From: an uncultured Amylibacter sp.
GTDB taxonomy: Bacteria > Pseudomonadota > Alphaproteobacteria > Rhodobacterales > Rhodobacteraceae
Direction of reading: 5' to 3'
Length of the DNA stretch: 12,884 nt
NCBI GenBank assembly: GCA_938001995.1
Contig: CALLAV010000322.1
Span: 1-12,884, forward strand
The position numbers were made by a program, and so were the translations under genes. Below the pieces are notes generated by a model, which worked only from the letters and a program-made list of their open reading frames with translations, ran no database searches and was not told the origin of the DNA. Positions 1 to 7,851 of the stretch are shown here, piece by piece; within the stretch, counting starts at the first letter, position 1; the number at the start of each line of letters is the position of its first letter.

Positions 1-1
1 G

Positions 2-907
2 CCGCCCTGCGTTAACGACCACGACGCAGCCCCAGGTGGCTCGTCTTCTGGCGCCGGAACCTCGGTCGCCTTCAACACCGCCGCCGCTGGAATCGGCTCT
101 GACACAGGCGGCTCGGTCCGTATCCCCGCCGCATGGAATGATCTCGTCGGCCTCAAAACCACCGCAACCCTAATATCTCTCAAAGGCGTCGTCCCGCTCG
201 CCGAAATCTTCGACACCATCGGCCCCCTCTGCCGATCTGTTGAGGACGCCGCTCACCTTACCGCCGCCATGACCAATGGCACCGCGCCCGATCTCTCCAA
301 CGCCACTCTCGCAGGCCGTCACTTCGCCATCTGCACGACCTCCGCGCTCGACGATGTGGAGCCCCCCGTGATGAAAGGCTTCGAAGCGTCGATTAAAAAA
401 CTCAGCGCCGCTGGTGCAAAAATCACCGAATTGCCTATCCCGCAGATGCCCGAAATCCTCGGCCTCTCCGCCGTCCTTTTCCCGTCAGAGGCTTACGCCC
501 AGTGGAAAAAAGAAATCGAGGCCAGCCCCGACGTCATGTTCCCCGAAATCCTTGAACGCTTTCGCATCGGCCTAAAACACTCCGCCGTCGATTACGTGCG
601 CGCTTACAAACGCATGATGCAATTGCGTACAGAATATGCCGCAATCACCGCGCCCTATGACGCGGTGCTACTGCCCACGTCCCCCGTCATGCCCCCCAAT
701 GTCGAACGCCTTGAAACCGACAGCGCATTTTACCAGCGGATCAACCTTCTCGCGCTGCGCAACACCCGTATTGGCAACCTCATGGGTCTCTGCGGCCTGA
801 CCCTCCCCACAGCTGAGAAAAGCGTTGGCATCATGGCCATGTCTAACCCGTTTACCGAAGCAAAACTGCTGCGTGTTGGGGCTGCGATGGAATCTGCCCT
901 GCGTTGA
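2..907 (+). CDS. Amidase signature family enzyme, 5'-partial (C-terminal 301 residues)
   Basis: The reading frame is open from the first bases of the window to a TGA at 905-907, so the gene starts upstream of the window. Using window residue numbers, residues 12-43 carry the amidase signature: a GGSSSG run (12-17), then GSDTGGSVRIPA (32-43). By spacing to known amidases, Ser14 is the likely cis-serine and Ser38 the acyl-forming nucleophile. The catalytic lysine would lie upstream and cannot be checked. Enzymes of this family hydrolyse amide bonds with a Ser-cisSer-Lys triad; GatA, indoleacetamide hydrolases and other amidases belong here, and the substrate cannot be told from this part. The tail (LLPTSPVMPP, then GLTLPTA) is normal for the family and complete. 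It is probably a stand-alone cytoplasmic amidase rather than GatA, because no gatB or gatC is adjacent. An internal ATG at 269 is not the start, since it would discard both catalytic serines. Confidence 0.9.
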   Translation, partial: PPCVNDHDAAPGGSSSGAGTSVAFNTAAAGIGSDTGGSVRIPAAWNDLVGLKTTATLISLKGVVPLAEIFDTIGPLCRSVEDAAHLTAAMTNGTAPDLSNATLAGRHFAICTTSALDDVEPPVMKGFEASIKKLSAAGAKITELPIPQMPEILGLSAVLFPSEAYAQWKKEIEASPDVMFPEILERFRIGLKHSAVDYVRAYKRMMQLRTEYAAITAPYDAVLLPTSPVMPPNVERLETDSAFYQRINLLALRNTRIGNLMGLCGLTLPTAEKSVGIMAMSNPFTEAKLLRVGAAMESALR

Positions 908-969
908 ACCGTGTAAATCTCTGACTTGGGCAAAAAAGCCACATATGCGCCACCTTTGGTAAAAGACGT

Positions 970-998
970 TTGGCGTAACCCCTTCTTTTGGCTAATGT
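970..998 (+). promoter_or_regulatory. Candidate sigma-70 type promoter for the aminotransferase-ftsK unit
   Basis: TTGGCG at 970-975 and TAATGT at 993-998 are separated by 17 nt in the 132-nt gap between the amidase and the aminotransferase. The -35 matches consensus at 4 of 6 positions and the -10 at 3 of 6, so this is only a plausible candidate. A short GC-rich fold follows (GGGG 1009-1012 with CCCC 1020-1023) just ahead of the GAGG ribosome binding site at 1031-1034. Confidence 0.3.
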
Positions 999-1039
999 AT
1001 TGGGAAACGGGGCGTTAGACCCCAAACCCTGAGGCAGAT

Positions 1040-2224
1040 ATGCAATTTCCAGAGCGGTTTTCGGACCTGCCAGAATACGCTTTCCCGCGTTTGCGCGCGC
1101 TGTTGGATGTTCATCCTGCAGGCGGTGACGTGTTGGCCATGTCTTTGGGTGAACCAAAACACCCATTCCCTGCATTCATCACCGAAGAAATAGTTAAAAA
1201 TGCATCGGGTTTTGCAAATTACCCGCCAAATGACGGCTCCCCAGAACTGCTGACTGCGATTGCGGATTGGGTGAAACGGCGTTTCAACGTCGCCATCGAC
1301 GCATCGAGCCAAATCATTGCACTGAACGGCACCCGAGAAGGGTTGTTCAACTCTTGCATCGCCGCCTGCCCCGAACAGAAAAGCGGCAAGCGCCCAAATG
1401 TGCTGATGCCGAACCCGTTCTATCAGGTCTATGCCGTTGCCACGATGACAGCAGGTGCCAACCCCGTCTATGTGAACGCAACCGCAGAAAACGGTTTCTT
1501 GCCTGATTTTACGACTGTCCCCGCTGACGTGCTCGACAACACGGCCATCGTTTATCTGTGCTCCCCATCCAACCCACAAGGGGCCGTTGCTACATCCGAA
1601 TACTGGCGCAACCTTCTGGAATTGGCTGAAAAGCACGATTTCAAAGTCTTCGCCGATGAATGCTATTCTGAGATTTATCGCGGCCAAGCGCCCGTGGGCG
1701 CAATCGAAGTTGCCGCCAAAATGGGTGCTGATCCAGAACGATTAATTATTTTCCATTCGCTTTCCAAACGTTCAAATCTGCCAGGCCTCCGCTCTGGCTT
1801 TGCGGCCAGCGGGCCAAAGAACATCGCGGCCATGAAACAGTTGCGCAACTACGCGGGCACACCGCTGCCTATGCCGCTGCAACACGCTGCAATTGCCTGT
1901 TGGAAAGACGAGGCCCACGTGATTGAAAACCGTGCCCTATACGGTGCGAAATTCACTGTGGCAGACGAGATTTTCGGAGACGTAAACGGGTACGTCCCAC
2001 CGCAAGCAGGGTTTTTCTTGTGGCTTCCAGTCGAAGACGGCGAAGCGGCAGCGTTAAAACTTTGGAAAGATTCTGGAGTCAGAGTTTTGCCAGGTGGTTA
2101 TTTGGGAAGAGAGGTCGACGGCCAAAATCCGGGGCACGGATACATCCGTGTCGCAATGGTCGCACCGATTGATGATATGACGCGCGGGTTGAAAGACATC
2201 CACCGTCACTTGTACGAGGGGTAG
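1040..2224 (+). CDS. PLP-dependent class I/II aminotransferase, DapC-like
   Basis: A 394-residue fold-type I aminotransferase. The PLP-binding lysine is Lys243 in [15 protein letters not shown]. Other visible family residues are Asn178 (SPSNPQG), Asp206 ([10 protein letters not shown], pairs with the PLP pyridine nitrogen), Arg251 and Arg370 (GYIRVAM, binds the substrate carboxylate). These enzymes move an amino group between an amino acid and a 2-oxo acid in the cytoplasm. Its overall style and its place next to ftsK resemble genes annotated as N-succinyldiaminopimelate aminotransferase (dapC) in related bacteria, which would place it in the lysine and meso-diaminopimelate pathway. Substrate specificity cannot be read from the motifs, and an aspartate, alanine or aromatic aminotransferase role remains possible. 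The ATG at 1040 has a GAGG Shine-Dalgarno sequence at 1031-1034. The stop lies 4 nt before ftsK, so the two are almost certainly co-transcribed. Confidence 0.9.
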   Translation: MQFPERFSDLPEYAFPRLRALLDVHPAGGDVLAMSLGEPKHPFPAFITEEIVKNASGFANYPPNDGSPELLTAIADWVKRRFNVAIDASSQIIALNGTREGLFNSCIAACPEQKSGKRPNVLMPNPFYQVYAVATMTAGANPVYVNATAENGFLPDFTTVPADVLDNTAIVYLCSPSNPQGAVATSEYWRNLLELAEKHDFKVFADECYSEIYRGQAPVGAIEVAAKMGADPERLIIFHSLSKRSNLPGLRSGFAASGPKNIAAMKQLRNYAGTPLPMPLQHAAIACWKDEAHVIENRALYGAKFTVADEIFGDVNGYVPPQAGFFLWLPVEDGEAAALKLWKDSGVRVLPGGYLGREVDGQNPGHGYIRVAMVAPIDDMTRGLKDIHRHLYEG

Positions 2225-2228
2225 AGAA

Positions 2229-4961
2229 ATGGCTTATCAAACACGCGCGCGCGATCCATTGCTAGAAACGCACATGCAAGAGGCGATCCGTAAGCGTGGC
2301 CGCGAGTTGATTGGTTTGGCCATGGTTGCCATGTCGATCCTGTTTGCCGCGATGCTTTGGTCCTATTCTCCAACCGATCCTAGCTGGTCTTCCGCTACAT
2401 CTGCCCCTGCGCAAAACATGCTCGGCGCATTTGGCGCGGGCATTGCGTCCAAACTGATCCTTGCGATTGGTTGGGCGTCTTGGTGTTTCCCGCTTTTGTT
2501 GTTTGTTTGGGGCAGCCGTTTCGTGTTGCACATGGGCGAAAACCGTCTTATCGGGCGTGCCGTTGTGATCCCCGTTTTCCTTGCATTCAGTGCCATTTTC
2601 CTCGCAACACACGTTCCTCCTGCAATATGGCAACACGGCTTTGGCCTTGGCGGCTTGTCTGGCGATGCGGCCCTTGGGATCGTCATGGATCTTGTGCCAC
2701 TTGGTCTGACGATGCGTTTGATTGTTGTTTCTTTGATCTTAGGTGCACTGTTCGTTGTAACTGGATTGTTTACACTTGGTTTTTCCAAGTTGGAGTTGCG
2801 TTACATTGCGCATTATTCAATGATTGCGATCATCCTAACCTACGCGTCTATTGTGGCTGTTCTGGGTTTTGTCCTACGCGGTGGAGCCAAAGGTGCGATT
2901 GCTGCGAAAGCGACAATCGACGCGCGTCGTGAAGCCAGTGCCGAAGAAAAAGCAATGGAAACCCTGCGCAGCATGCCAGAGGAAGCCCCAACAGGCGAGA
3001 AACCAGACGAATCTCGTGCGGCTGCGAAATCTTGGTCCGTGCCGCAGTTCAAAATACCCAGCTTTAAGAAATCCGCACCTTTACCAGACGACGACGAGGT
3101 TGTGGATCTGATGGCTGACGACGATGAATCCGATCGCGTGCGCAGCCGTATCAACGATGCCATTAAATCCAAGGTCCTTCGCGCCCGAACCAAGCGTATT
3201 TCAGATGAACCCCATGTTACTGAAAACATCTTCCGTGAGTTGCCAGATAATGACGATCCGTCTGCTCCAGCACTGGGTGGTGCAACCCGTGATATGGATG
3301 CAGAACCAGCAACCTTTGCCACCACACGCCGCCCACCTTCTTACGAAGAACAAAAAGCTGTTGTGAAGCCACGTTCGCAAGCCCCTGTTCAGCAAAGCAA
3401 AAAGGCCAAAGCGGAAGCACAGCCAAGCCTGTTCAAGGGTCCAGAAGTTGACTATGAAACTCCGCCATTGGAATTGTTGGCCAGCCCATCCACAATCGTG
3501 CGCCACCAATTGTCTGATGAATCGCTCGAAGAAAACGCACGAATGCTGGAAAGCGTTTTGGATGACTATGGCGTTAAGGGCGACATCGTTTCTGTACGCC
3601 CAGGCCCTGTTGTCACCATGTACGAACTGGAACCTGCGCCGGGCCTCAAAGCATCCCGCGTGATCGGACTTGCGGATGATATCGCCCGCTCCATGTCGGC
3701 GTTGTCCGCACGTGTGTCCACTGTTCCAGGTAAATCCGTGATCGGCATCGAACTGCCAAACGAAAACCGCGAAACCGTGCTGCTGCGCGAATTGCTGGCG
3801 TCTCGCGATTACGGCGATGGCGATCATGGCCTGCCGCTTGCGCTTGGCAAAGATATTGGCGGCAAATCTCAGATCGCCAACCTTGCGAAAATGCCTCACT
3901 TGCTGATCGCGGGTACAACAGGTTCTGGTAAATCCGTAGCTATCAACACGATGATCCTGTCATTGCTGTATAAATTGTCACCCGACGAATGCCGCATGAT
4001 CATGATTGACCCGAAAATGCTGGAACTGTCTGTTTACGACGGCATCCCGCACCTTCTGTCCCCTGTTGTGACCGACCCAAAAAAGGCTGTGGTCGCGCTG
4101 AAATGGGTCGTGGGCGAAATGGAAGAACGCTATCGCAAAATGTCCAAAATGGGCGTGCGTAACATTGGCGGCTACAATTCCCGCGTCGAAGCATCCCTAG
4201 CCAAAGGCGAGGATTTTACCCGCACAGTCCAAACTGGGTTTGACGACGATACGGGCGAGCCAGTGTTCGAAACCGAAACCTTCACCCCTGAAAAAATGCC
4301 TTTCATCGTCGTTATCGTGGACGAAATGGCCGACCTGATGATGGTCGCAGGCAAAGAGATCGAAGCCTGCATTCAGCGCCTTGCGCAAATGGCCCGTGCG
4401 TCTGGCATCCACCTGATAATGGCAACACAGCGTCCATCTGTAGACGTGATCACAGGCACAATCAAAGCGAACTTCCCAACGCGGATTTCGTTCCAAGTGA
4501 CGTCCAAAATCGACAGCCGAACCATTCTTGGTGAAATGGGCGCGGAACAACTGCTGGGCATGGGCGACATGCTGTATATGGCAGGCGGCGGCAAAATCAC
4601 CCGCGTTCACGCACCATTCGCATCTGATGAAGAAGTCGAAGAAGTGGTCAACCATCTGAAACAATTCGGCGAACCAGAATATGTGTCTGGCGTGGTCGAA
4701 GGCCCGTCCGAAGACAAAGAAAGCAACATCGACGCCGTTCTTGGACTTGGTGGCAACACCGACGGTGAAAACGCGCTTTATGATCAGGCTGTGGCCATCG
4801 TGATCAAAGATCGCAAATGTTCCACCAGCTACATTCAACGCAAACTGTCCATCGGCTATAATAAGGCCGCCAAACTGGTCGAAGAAATGGAAGACCAAGG
4901 TGTCGTGTCCCAAGCAAACCATGTGGGTAAACGCGAAATCCTTGTACCTGAACAACATTAA
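2229..4961 (+). CDS. ftsK: DNA translocase FtsK
   Basis: A 910-residue septal DNA translocase. FtsK couples cell division to chromosome segregation: it pumps DNA through the closing septum, aligns the terminus and activates XerCD recombination at dif. Residues about 27-216 form the membrane anchor, with hydrophobic segments near 27-47, 73-97, 111-128, 148-182 and 194-216. Residues about 217-405 are a charged, low-complexity linker, much shorter than in E. coli. The motor follows: the alpha-beta domains include the conserved [21 protein letters not shown] stretch (446-466), Walker A GTTGSGKS (562-569, Lys568) and Walker B IVVIVDE (693-699), then [13 protein letters not shown] (731-743). The gamma winged-helix domain that reads polar DNA sequences spans about 850-906 ([25 protein letters not shown] region). 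All key motifs are intact. The ATG is preceded by a GAGG-type ribosome binding site overlapping the end of the aminotransferase gene. Confidence 0.98.
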   Translation: MAYQTRARDPLLETHMQEAIRKRGRELIGLAMVAMSILFAAMLWSYSPTDPSWSSATSAPAQNMLGAFGAGIASKLILAIGWASWCFPLLLFVWGSRFVLHMGENRLIGRAVVIPVFLAFSAIFLATHVPPAIWQHGFGLGGLSGDAALGIVMDLVPLGLTMRLIVVSLILGALFVVTGLFTLGFSKLELRYIAHYSMIAIILTYASIVAVLGFVLRGGAKGAIAAKATIDARREASAEEKAMETLRSMPEEAPTGEKPDESRAAAKSWSVPQFKIPSFKKSAPLPDDDEVVDLMADDDESDRVRSRINDAIKSKVLRARTKRISDEPHVTENIFRELPDNDDPSAPALGGATRDMDAEPATFATTRRPPSYEEQKAVVKPRSQAPVQQSKKAKAEAQPSLFKGPEVDYETPPLELLASPSTIVRHQLSDESLEENARMLESVLDDYGVKGDIVSVRPGPVVTMYELEPAPGLKASRVIGLADDIARSMSALSARVSTVPGKSVIGIELPNENRETVLLRELLASRDYGDGDHGLPLALGKDIGGKSQIANLAKMPHLLIAGTTGSGKSVAINTMILSLLYKLSPDECRMIMIDPKMLELSVYDGIPHLLSPVVTDPKKAVVALKWVVGEMEERYRKMSKMGVRNIGGYNSRVEASLAKGEDFTRTVQTGFDDDTGEPVFETETFTPEKMPFIVVIVDEMADLMMVAGKEIEACIQRLAQMARASGIHLIMATQRPSVDVITGTIKANFPTRISFQVTSKIDSRTILGEMGAEQLLGMGDMLYMAGGGKITRVHAPFASDEEVEEVVNHLKQFGEPEYVSGVVEGPSEDKESNIDAVLGLGGNTDGENALYDQAVAIVIKDRKCSTSYIQRKLSIGYNKAAKLVEEMEDQGVVSQANHVGKREILVPEQH

Positions 4962-4970
4962 AGCGAGATT

Positions 4971-5019
4971 CCGCCATACGGCGGGCCTCACACTTGTTTG
5001 TTCACAGGCGGGGTTTTTT
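4971..5019 (+). terminator. Rho-independent terminator after ftsK
   Basis: CCGCC (4971-4975), loop ATAC, GGCGG (4980-4984) form a compact hairpin 9 nt after the ftsK stop. A second GGCGG copy, within GGCGGGG at 5007-5013, is followed directly by six T residues (5014-5019). CCGCC can therefore pair with the near copy, or with the far copy that abuts the U-tract; only the second fold has the classic terminator layout. GCCT (4985-4988) and AGGC (5006-5009) can also pair. This ends the aminotransferase-ftsK transcript just before lolA. Confidence 0.55.
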
Positions 5020-5036
5020 AGTTGACGTTAGACGCC

Positions 5037-5048
5037 TATATTAACCCT
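5037..5048 (+). promoter_or_regulatory. Candidate -10 element for a leaderless lolA transcript
   Basis: TATATT (5037-5042) sits 6 nt before the lolA ATG at 5049. No purine-rich Shine-Dalgarno sequence is visible in the 20 nt before that ATG. A transcript starting about 7 nt after this box would begin at the start codon. The matching -35 position falls on the T-run of the upstream terminator and is poor; TTGACG at 5022-5027 is a good -35 hexamer but only 9 nt upstream, too close. The -10 and leaderless reading is an inference. Confidence 0.25.
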
Positions 5049-5657
5049 ATGAAACGTAGACTATTTCTCGGAGGCCTCGCGGCGCTCCCCCTTGCAGCCC
5101 CCGCTTTGGCCAACGCCAAACCGTTGTCGCTGAACGAGATTTCCAAATACCTGAACGGACTCAACAGTGCTAAAGGGGCATTCACGCAAGTGAACCCAGA
5201 CGGCACGCTGTCCAAAGGCACCTTTTATATCAAACGTCCGGGGCGGATGCGGTTCGAATACGCAGCACCCAACGATGCGCTTGTGATTGCTGGGCAAAGC
5301 CGACTGGCGATTTTTGACGGGCGGTCCAACGCGGGACCACAGCAATACCCGCTGCACAAAACCCCACTGCACATCATCTTGAAAAAGAACGTGAACCTAA
5401 ATGCCAGCGGCATGGTCACGGCCCATCAGCATGACGGTACATCCACCAGCATAACGGCCCAAGATCCCGAACATCCGAACTACGGAAATGTGAAACTTGT
5501 GTTTACGGACAAGCCAACGGAATTGCGCCAGTGGATCGTCACAGACGAAAGCGGGCAGAAAACCACAGTCATTTTGGGTGAGCTGAACAAGAAGGCCAAC
5601 ATTCCTGGCCGTCTGTTCGACATTGATCGCATCGTGAAAGAAGGCGACAACCGCTAA
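5049..5657 (+). CDS. lolA: Periplasmic outer-membrane lipoprotein carrier LolA
   Basis: A 202-residue LolA-family protein. LolA takes mature lipoproteins from the LolCDE transporter in the inner membrane and shuttles them through the periplasm to the outer membrane. An N-terminal signal peptide runs to about residue 23 (cleavage after ANA). The family core is visible in GAFTQVNPDGTLSKGTFYI (43-61) and KRPGRMRFEY (62-71), where the first strands of the half-barrel lie. The ATG at 5049 is preferred over an in-frame TTG at 5022 because it opens directly onto the charged-then-hydrophobic signal sequence; the TTG would add nine residues (LTLDAYINP) in front of it. The signal has a twin-arginine look (K-R-R-L-F-L-G), unusual for a Sec-type carrier. 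lolA next to ftsK is a known conserved neighbourhood in proteobacteria. A terminator between them suggests largely separate transcription here. Confidence 0.93.
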   Translation: MKRRLFLGGLAALPLAAPALANAKPLSLNEISKYLNGLNSAKGAFTQVNPDGTLSKGTFYIKRPGRMRFEYAAPNDALVIAGQSRLAIFDGRSNAGPQQYPLHKTPLHIILKKNVNLNASGMVTAHQHDGTSTSITAQDPEHPNYGNVKLVFTDKPTELRQWIVTDESGQKTTVILGELNKKANIPGRLFDIDRIVKEGDNR

Positions 5658-5671
5658 GCGACCGTCGCCTT
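5641..5671. terminator. Two-way terminator between lolA and the transglycosylase-like gene
   Basis: AAGGCGAC (5641-5648) and GTCGCCTT (5664-5671) form a perfect 8-bp stem with a 15-nt loop that itself holds a small CGC/GCG fold (5652-5660). On the plus strand the stem runs into TTATTCTT; on the minus strand it runs into TTCTTTC. It overlaps the last codons of lolA and lies 4 nt beyond the stop of the opposing gene, so one hairpin can end both convergent transcripts. Confidence 0.6.
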
Positions 5672-5675
5672 ATTC

Positions 5676-6257
5676 TTAGCGCCGTGGACAGGTCGCCAGC
5701 TGGCTACCATACATCTCCGCGCGCGTGCGGTTGCGTGATGCCACGTTCAACAACCATTGCTTCCCGCGATAGCTGCCCCGCTTAAACCCAGTATGTCCTT
5801 GGTGATAGGCCAAGTACTGATTGTAAGCGTCAGATTTCGATACGCCGTTTTTCTGTTGCGTTTGGTCCATGTACCAACCCATGAAATCCACAGCGTCTCC
5901 AAAGTTATCGCGTCGCGCAAACCGTTTACCAGTGGAGTTTTTGTACCAATCCCACGTGCCATCTAACGCCTGGCTAAACCCATAGGCTGACGATTGCCGT
6001 CCCATCGGAATTACACCCAACGTGTACTTACGCGGTGTGCGTGCTTTGGCCACAAAACGGCTTTCGTGATAAATGGTTGCAAGGATAACCTCACGTGGAA
6101 CACCCCATTTGCGTTCCATTGCTTTTAGGTCTTTGGACCAGCCTTTACGCTCTTTCAACATCACACATGCGTTGTCGAGGTTGCGGGGTGGCGCGGATCT
6201 GCCACCTGAACACGCGGCAAGGATCAAGACCGCGATAAGGATCGTGCTATACTTCAT
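5676..6257 (-). CDS. Lipoprotein with lytic-transglycosylase (lysozyme-like) domain
   Basis: A 193-residue lipoprotein. Residues 1-15 are a lipoprotein signal and LAAC (13-16) is the lipobox, making Cys16 the lipidated residue. Ser at +2 does not match the Asp inner-membrane retention signal known from E. coli, so outer-membrane sorting by the Lol system is likely. The SLT-type core is seen in YHESRF (63-68), with Glu65 as the probable catalytic acid, followed by AYGFSQALDGTWDWY (91-105) and AYHQGHTGF (150-158). Such enzymes cleave the MurNAc-GlcNAc bond of peptidoglycan to 1,6-anhydro products; that activity is inferred from the motifs. The start is set at 6257: the ATG has a GAGG Shine-Dalgarno sequence with 5-nt spacing and opens on the lipoprotein signal. 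The frame is open further up to 6341, but that extension would bury the signal. The 86 nt to the upstream permease gene contain a weak promoter candidate on the minus strand (TTGATT at 6325-6320, TAAAAA at 6303-6298). Confidence 0.85.
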   Translation of the reverse strand: MKYSTILIAVLILAACSGGRSAPPRNLDNACVMLKERKGWSKDLKAMERKWGVPREVILATIYHESRFVAKARTPRKYTLGVIPMGRQSSAYGFSQALDGTWDWYKNSTGKRFARRDNFGDAVDFMGWYMDQTQQKNGVSKSDAYNQYLAYHQGHTGFKRGSYRGKQWLLNVASRNRTRAEMYGSQLATCPRR

Positions 6258-6343
6258 GTCTGCCTCATAAATCCGATCTAACGTCGGTATTGAGGATTTT
6301 TTACACCAAATACGCGTAAAATCAAAGAGTTTGCTGTGCAAAA

Positions 6344-7225
6344 TTAAACCAAAAACGCCAATGTGATCGGAATTGTCACAACCGAAAGCAACGTGGACAC
6401 AACAACCAGGCCCGCGACCTCCCCTGCTTCTGCGCCGTATTTCTCTGCCAACAGGTAAGACGTGACCGCAACCGGCGTAGAGACTTGTAAAACCAGCACC
6501 GCCAAAGCAATTGGAGACAACTCAAAAAACTGCCCTACGAAAAAGGCTATTCCCGCACAAAACACTACTTTTACAATGGCTAAGATCACCGCGCGGATTA
6601 CATTTTCAGGGGTCAATCGTGCCAACGCAACGCCAAGCGTGATTAACATCAAAGGGATCGCCATCTGCCCAATCAGTTCTAGTGTATTGGTCATCCACAA
6701 CGGTGTCTGCCAGCCCTGAACCATGAACAAGCCGCCAAGCAAAGTAGCCCCGACCAGCGGTTCTTTTATCACTTTCAGCGGGGATCCGCCGCCTGACACC
6801 AGCCAAATTCCGAAGGTGAACGAATAGATGCCCATGACAGCGAAAATCACCACGGCGTAGCCTAGCCCAACTTCTCCAAATGCGAACAATGCTAACGGAA
6901 GGCCAAGGTTGCCCGTATTGCCAAAAATCAGCGGCGCAAGGAAGGTTTGTACATCCAATCGACCCACCTTGACCAAAACAAAAAATGCAATTGTCACAAG
7001 GGCATAGGCGGCACATGCAGCCCAAACAGTTGCGAACAACGCATCGCGTTCAATCTCGGTTTTCATTAAGGATGTAAAGATCAGCGCAGGGACTCCGATG
7101 GTCATCGCCAGCCGTGTCACGAATTGCACGCGGTACTCGTATCCAAGCTTGACCCAAACCACGCCAATCAGCGCCAGAAGGAAAACTGGCGCAACGATTT
7201 GCAAAACTGTTACGAAAAGCGCCAC
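6344..7225 (-). CDS. AEC (auxin efflux carrier) family permease
   Basis: A 293-residue, very hydrophobic inner-membrane protein with about ten membrane segments split by a central hydrophilic stretch. The family's two conserved cores are visible: FGNTGNLGLPLALFAFGE (101-118) and STPVAVTSYLLAEKYGAE (249-266), each with the proline/asparagine break typical of the BART superfamily crossover helices. AEC proteins move small organic anions such as malate or malonate; the substrate here is unknown. I place the start at a GTG (7223-7225) because AAGGA lies 8 nt upstream on the minus strand; a TTG at 7252 would extend it by nine residues without a visible ribosome binding site. It diverges from hspQ across a 107-nt gap and is followed, same strand, by the lipoprotein gene. 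Confidence 0.88.
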   Translation of the reverse strand: MALFVTVLQIVAPVFLLALIGVVWVKLGYEYRVQFVTRLAMTIGVPALIFTSLMKTEIERDALFATVWAACAAYALVTIAFFVLVKVGRLDVQTFLAPLIFGNTGNLGLPLALFAFGEVGLGYAVVIFAVMGIYSFTFGIWLVSGGGSPLKVIKEPLVGATLLGGLFMVQGWQTPLWMTNTLELIGQMAIPLMLITLGVALARLTPENVIRAVILAIVKVVFCAGIAFFVGQFFELSPIALAVLVLQVSTPVAVTSYLLAEKYGAEAGEVAGLVVVSTLLSVVTIPITLAFLV

Positions 7226-7245
7226 CGACTGTTTCCTTAAAATTA

Positions 7246-7277
7246 CTTGCAATCAATCCCTCAAAATAAGACATATT
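7246..7277 (+). promoter_or_regulatory. Candidate heat-shock-like promoter for hspQ
   Basis: CTTGCAA (7246-7252) followed by ACATATT (7271-7277) resembles the RpoH pattern (CTTG-type -35, CAT-containing -10), with 16 nt between CTTGCAA and the 8-mer AGACATAT (7269-7276). That is slightly long for the E. coli consensus. The call leans on hspQ being a known heat-shock gene, so it is partly inference. Confidence 0.3.
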
Positions 7278-7332
7278 GTCAATCGGATCTGCGGATTCGG
7301 ACCTTGGGGAAGTAAGAATAGTTAGTCGCGAT

Positions 7333-7659
7333 ATGCTGCACGCAGAAGCAAAATTTACAATCGGCCAAGTGGTGCGTCACCGCAAACACCCGTTTCGCGG
7401 TGTTATTTTTGATGTGGATCCGACCTTTTCAAACACAGACGAATGGTGGGAAAGCATCCCAGAAGATTCTCGTCCGCGTAAGGAACAGCCGTTCTATCAC
7501 CTGCTGGCTGAAAACGATTCATCGTATTACGTGGCGTATGTGTCCGAGCAGAACTTGATCACGGACACGTCGGGCACGCCTGTCGATCATCCAGAAGTGC
7601 TCGCTATGTTTGGAGAGTTGAACGACGGGCAGTATCGCCTCGACGTTCAGATGAACTAA
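7333..7659 (+). CDS. hspQ: Heat shock protein HspQ (YccV-like)
   Basis: A 108-residue protein, the usual length for HspQ. The signature region is clear: KFTIGQVVRHRKHPFRGVIF (7-26), then DVDPTFSNTDEWWESIP (27-43), QPFYHLLAE (52-60) and YVAYVSEQNL (66-75). HspQ is a small beta-rich cytoplasmic protein that in enterobacteria binds hemimethylated DNA and acts as a specificity enhancer or partner of the Lon protease. The ATG at 7333 matches the family N-terminus; an in-frame TTG at 7276 would add 19 residues with no family resemblance. No strong Shine-Dalgarno sequence stands before the ATG. It is transcribed alone, divergent from the AEC permease. Confidence 0.93.
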   Translation: MLHAEAKFTIGQVVRHRKHPFRGVIFDVDPTFSNTDEWWESIPEDSRPRKEQPFYHLLAENDSSYYVAYVSEQNLITDTSGTPVDHPEVLAMFGELNDGQYRLDVQMN

Positions 7660-7688
7660 GCCACGCAAACCCAGAAACAGAGTAGTGA

Positions 7689-7706
7689 CGTTAGCTTATG
7701 CTGACG
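7689..7706 (+). terminator. Weak hairpin after hspQ, possible terminator
   Basis: CGTTAGC (7689-7695), loop TTAT, GCTGACG (7700-7706) form a 7-bp stem with one G-U pair, 29 nt after the hspQ stop. TTAGC can instead pair with GCTAA just downstream (7706-7710). It is followed by CTAATTGTG rather than a real U-tract, so termination is uncertain. Confidence 0.25.
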
Positions 7707-7851
7707 CTAATTGTGATATCTGGAAAGTGTCCCAACGCGGCGATCAAGGGTGGGGGCTGTTATGACCACCGCGTCGGGTACAAGCAATATTTCAGCTCTG
7801 CTAACTGGTATGGTGGCCAATCGCGGCAAAGGCTGGGTCGGAATAAGGCAA

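Noticed and set aside
1..907. C-rich codon style of the amidase part as a sign of horizontal transfer
   Set aside because: The aminopeptidase, MscS and leuC genes show similar C-ending codons; no mobile-element or tRNA boundary is visible.
5022..5048. TTG start for lolA at 5022
   Set aside because: It would add nine non-signal residues before MKRRLFLGG; the ATG at 5049 gives a normal export signal.
6258..6341. N-terminal extension of the transglycosylase-like gene to 6341
   Set aside because: It would place 28 residues ahead of a clear lipoprotein signal and lipobox; the ATG at 6257 has a good Shine-Dalgarno sequence.
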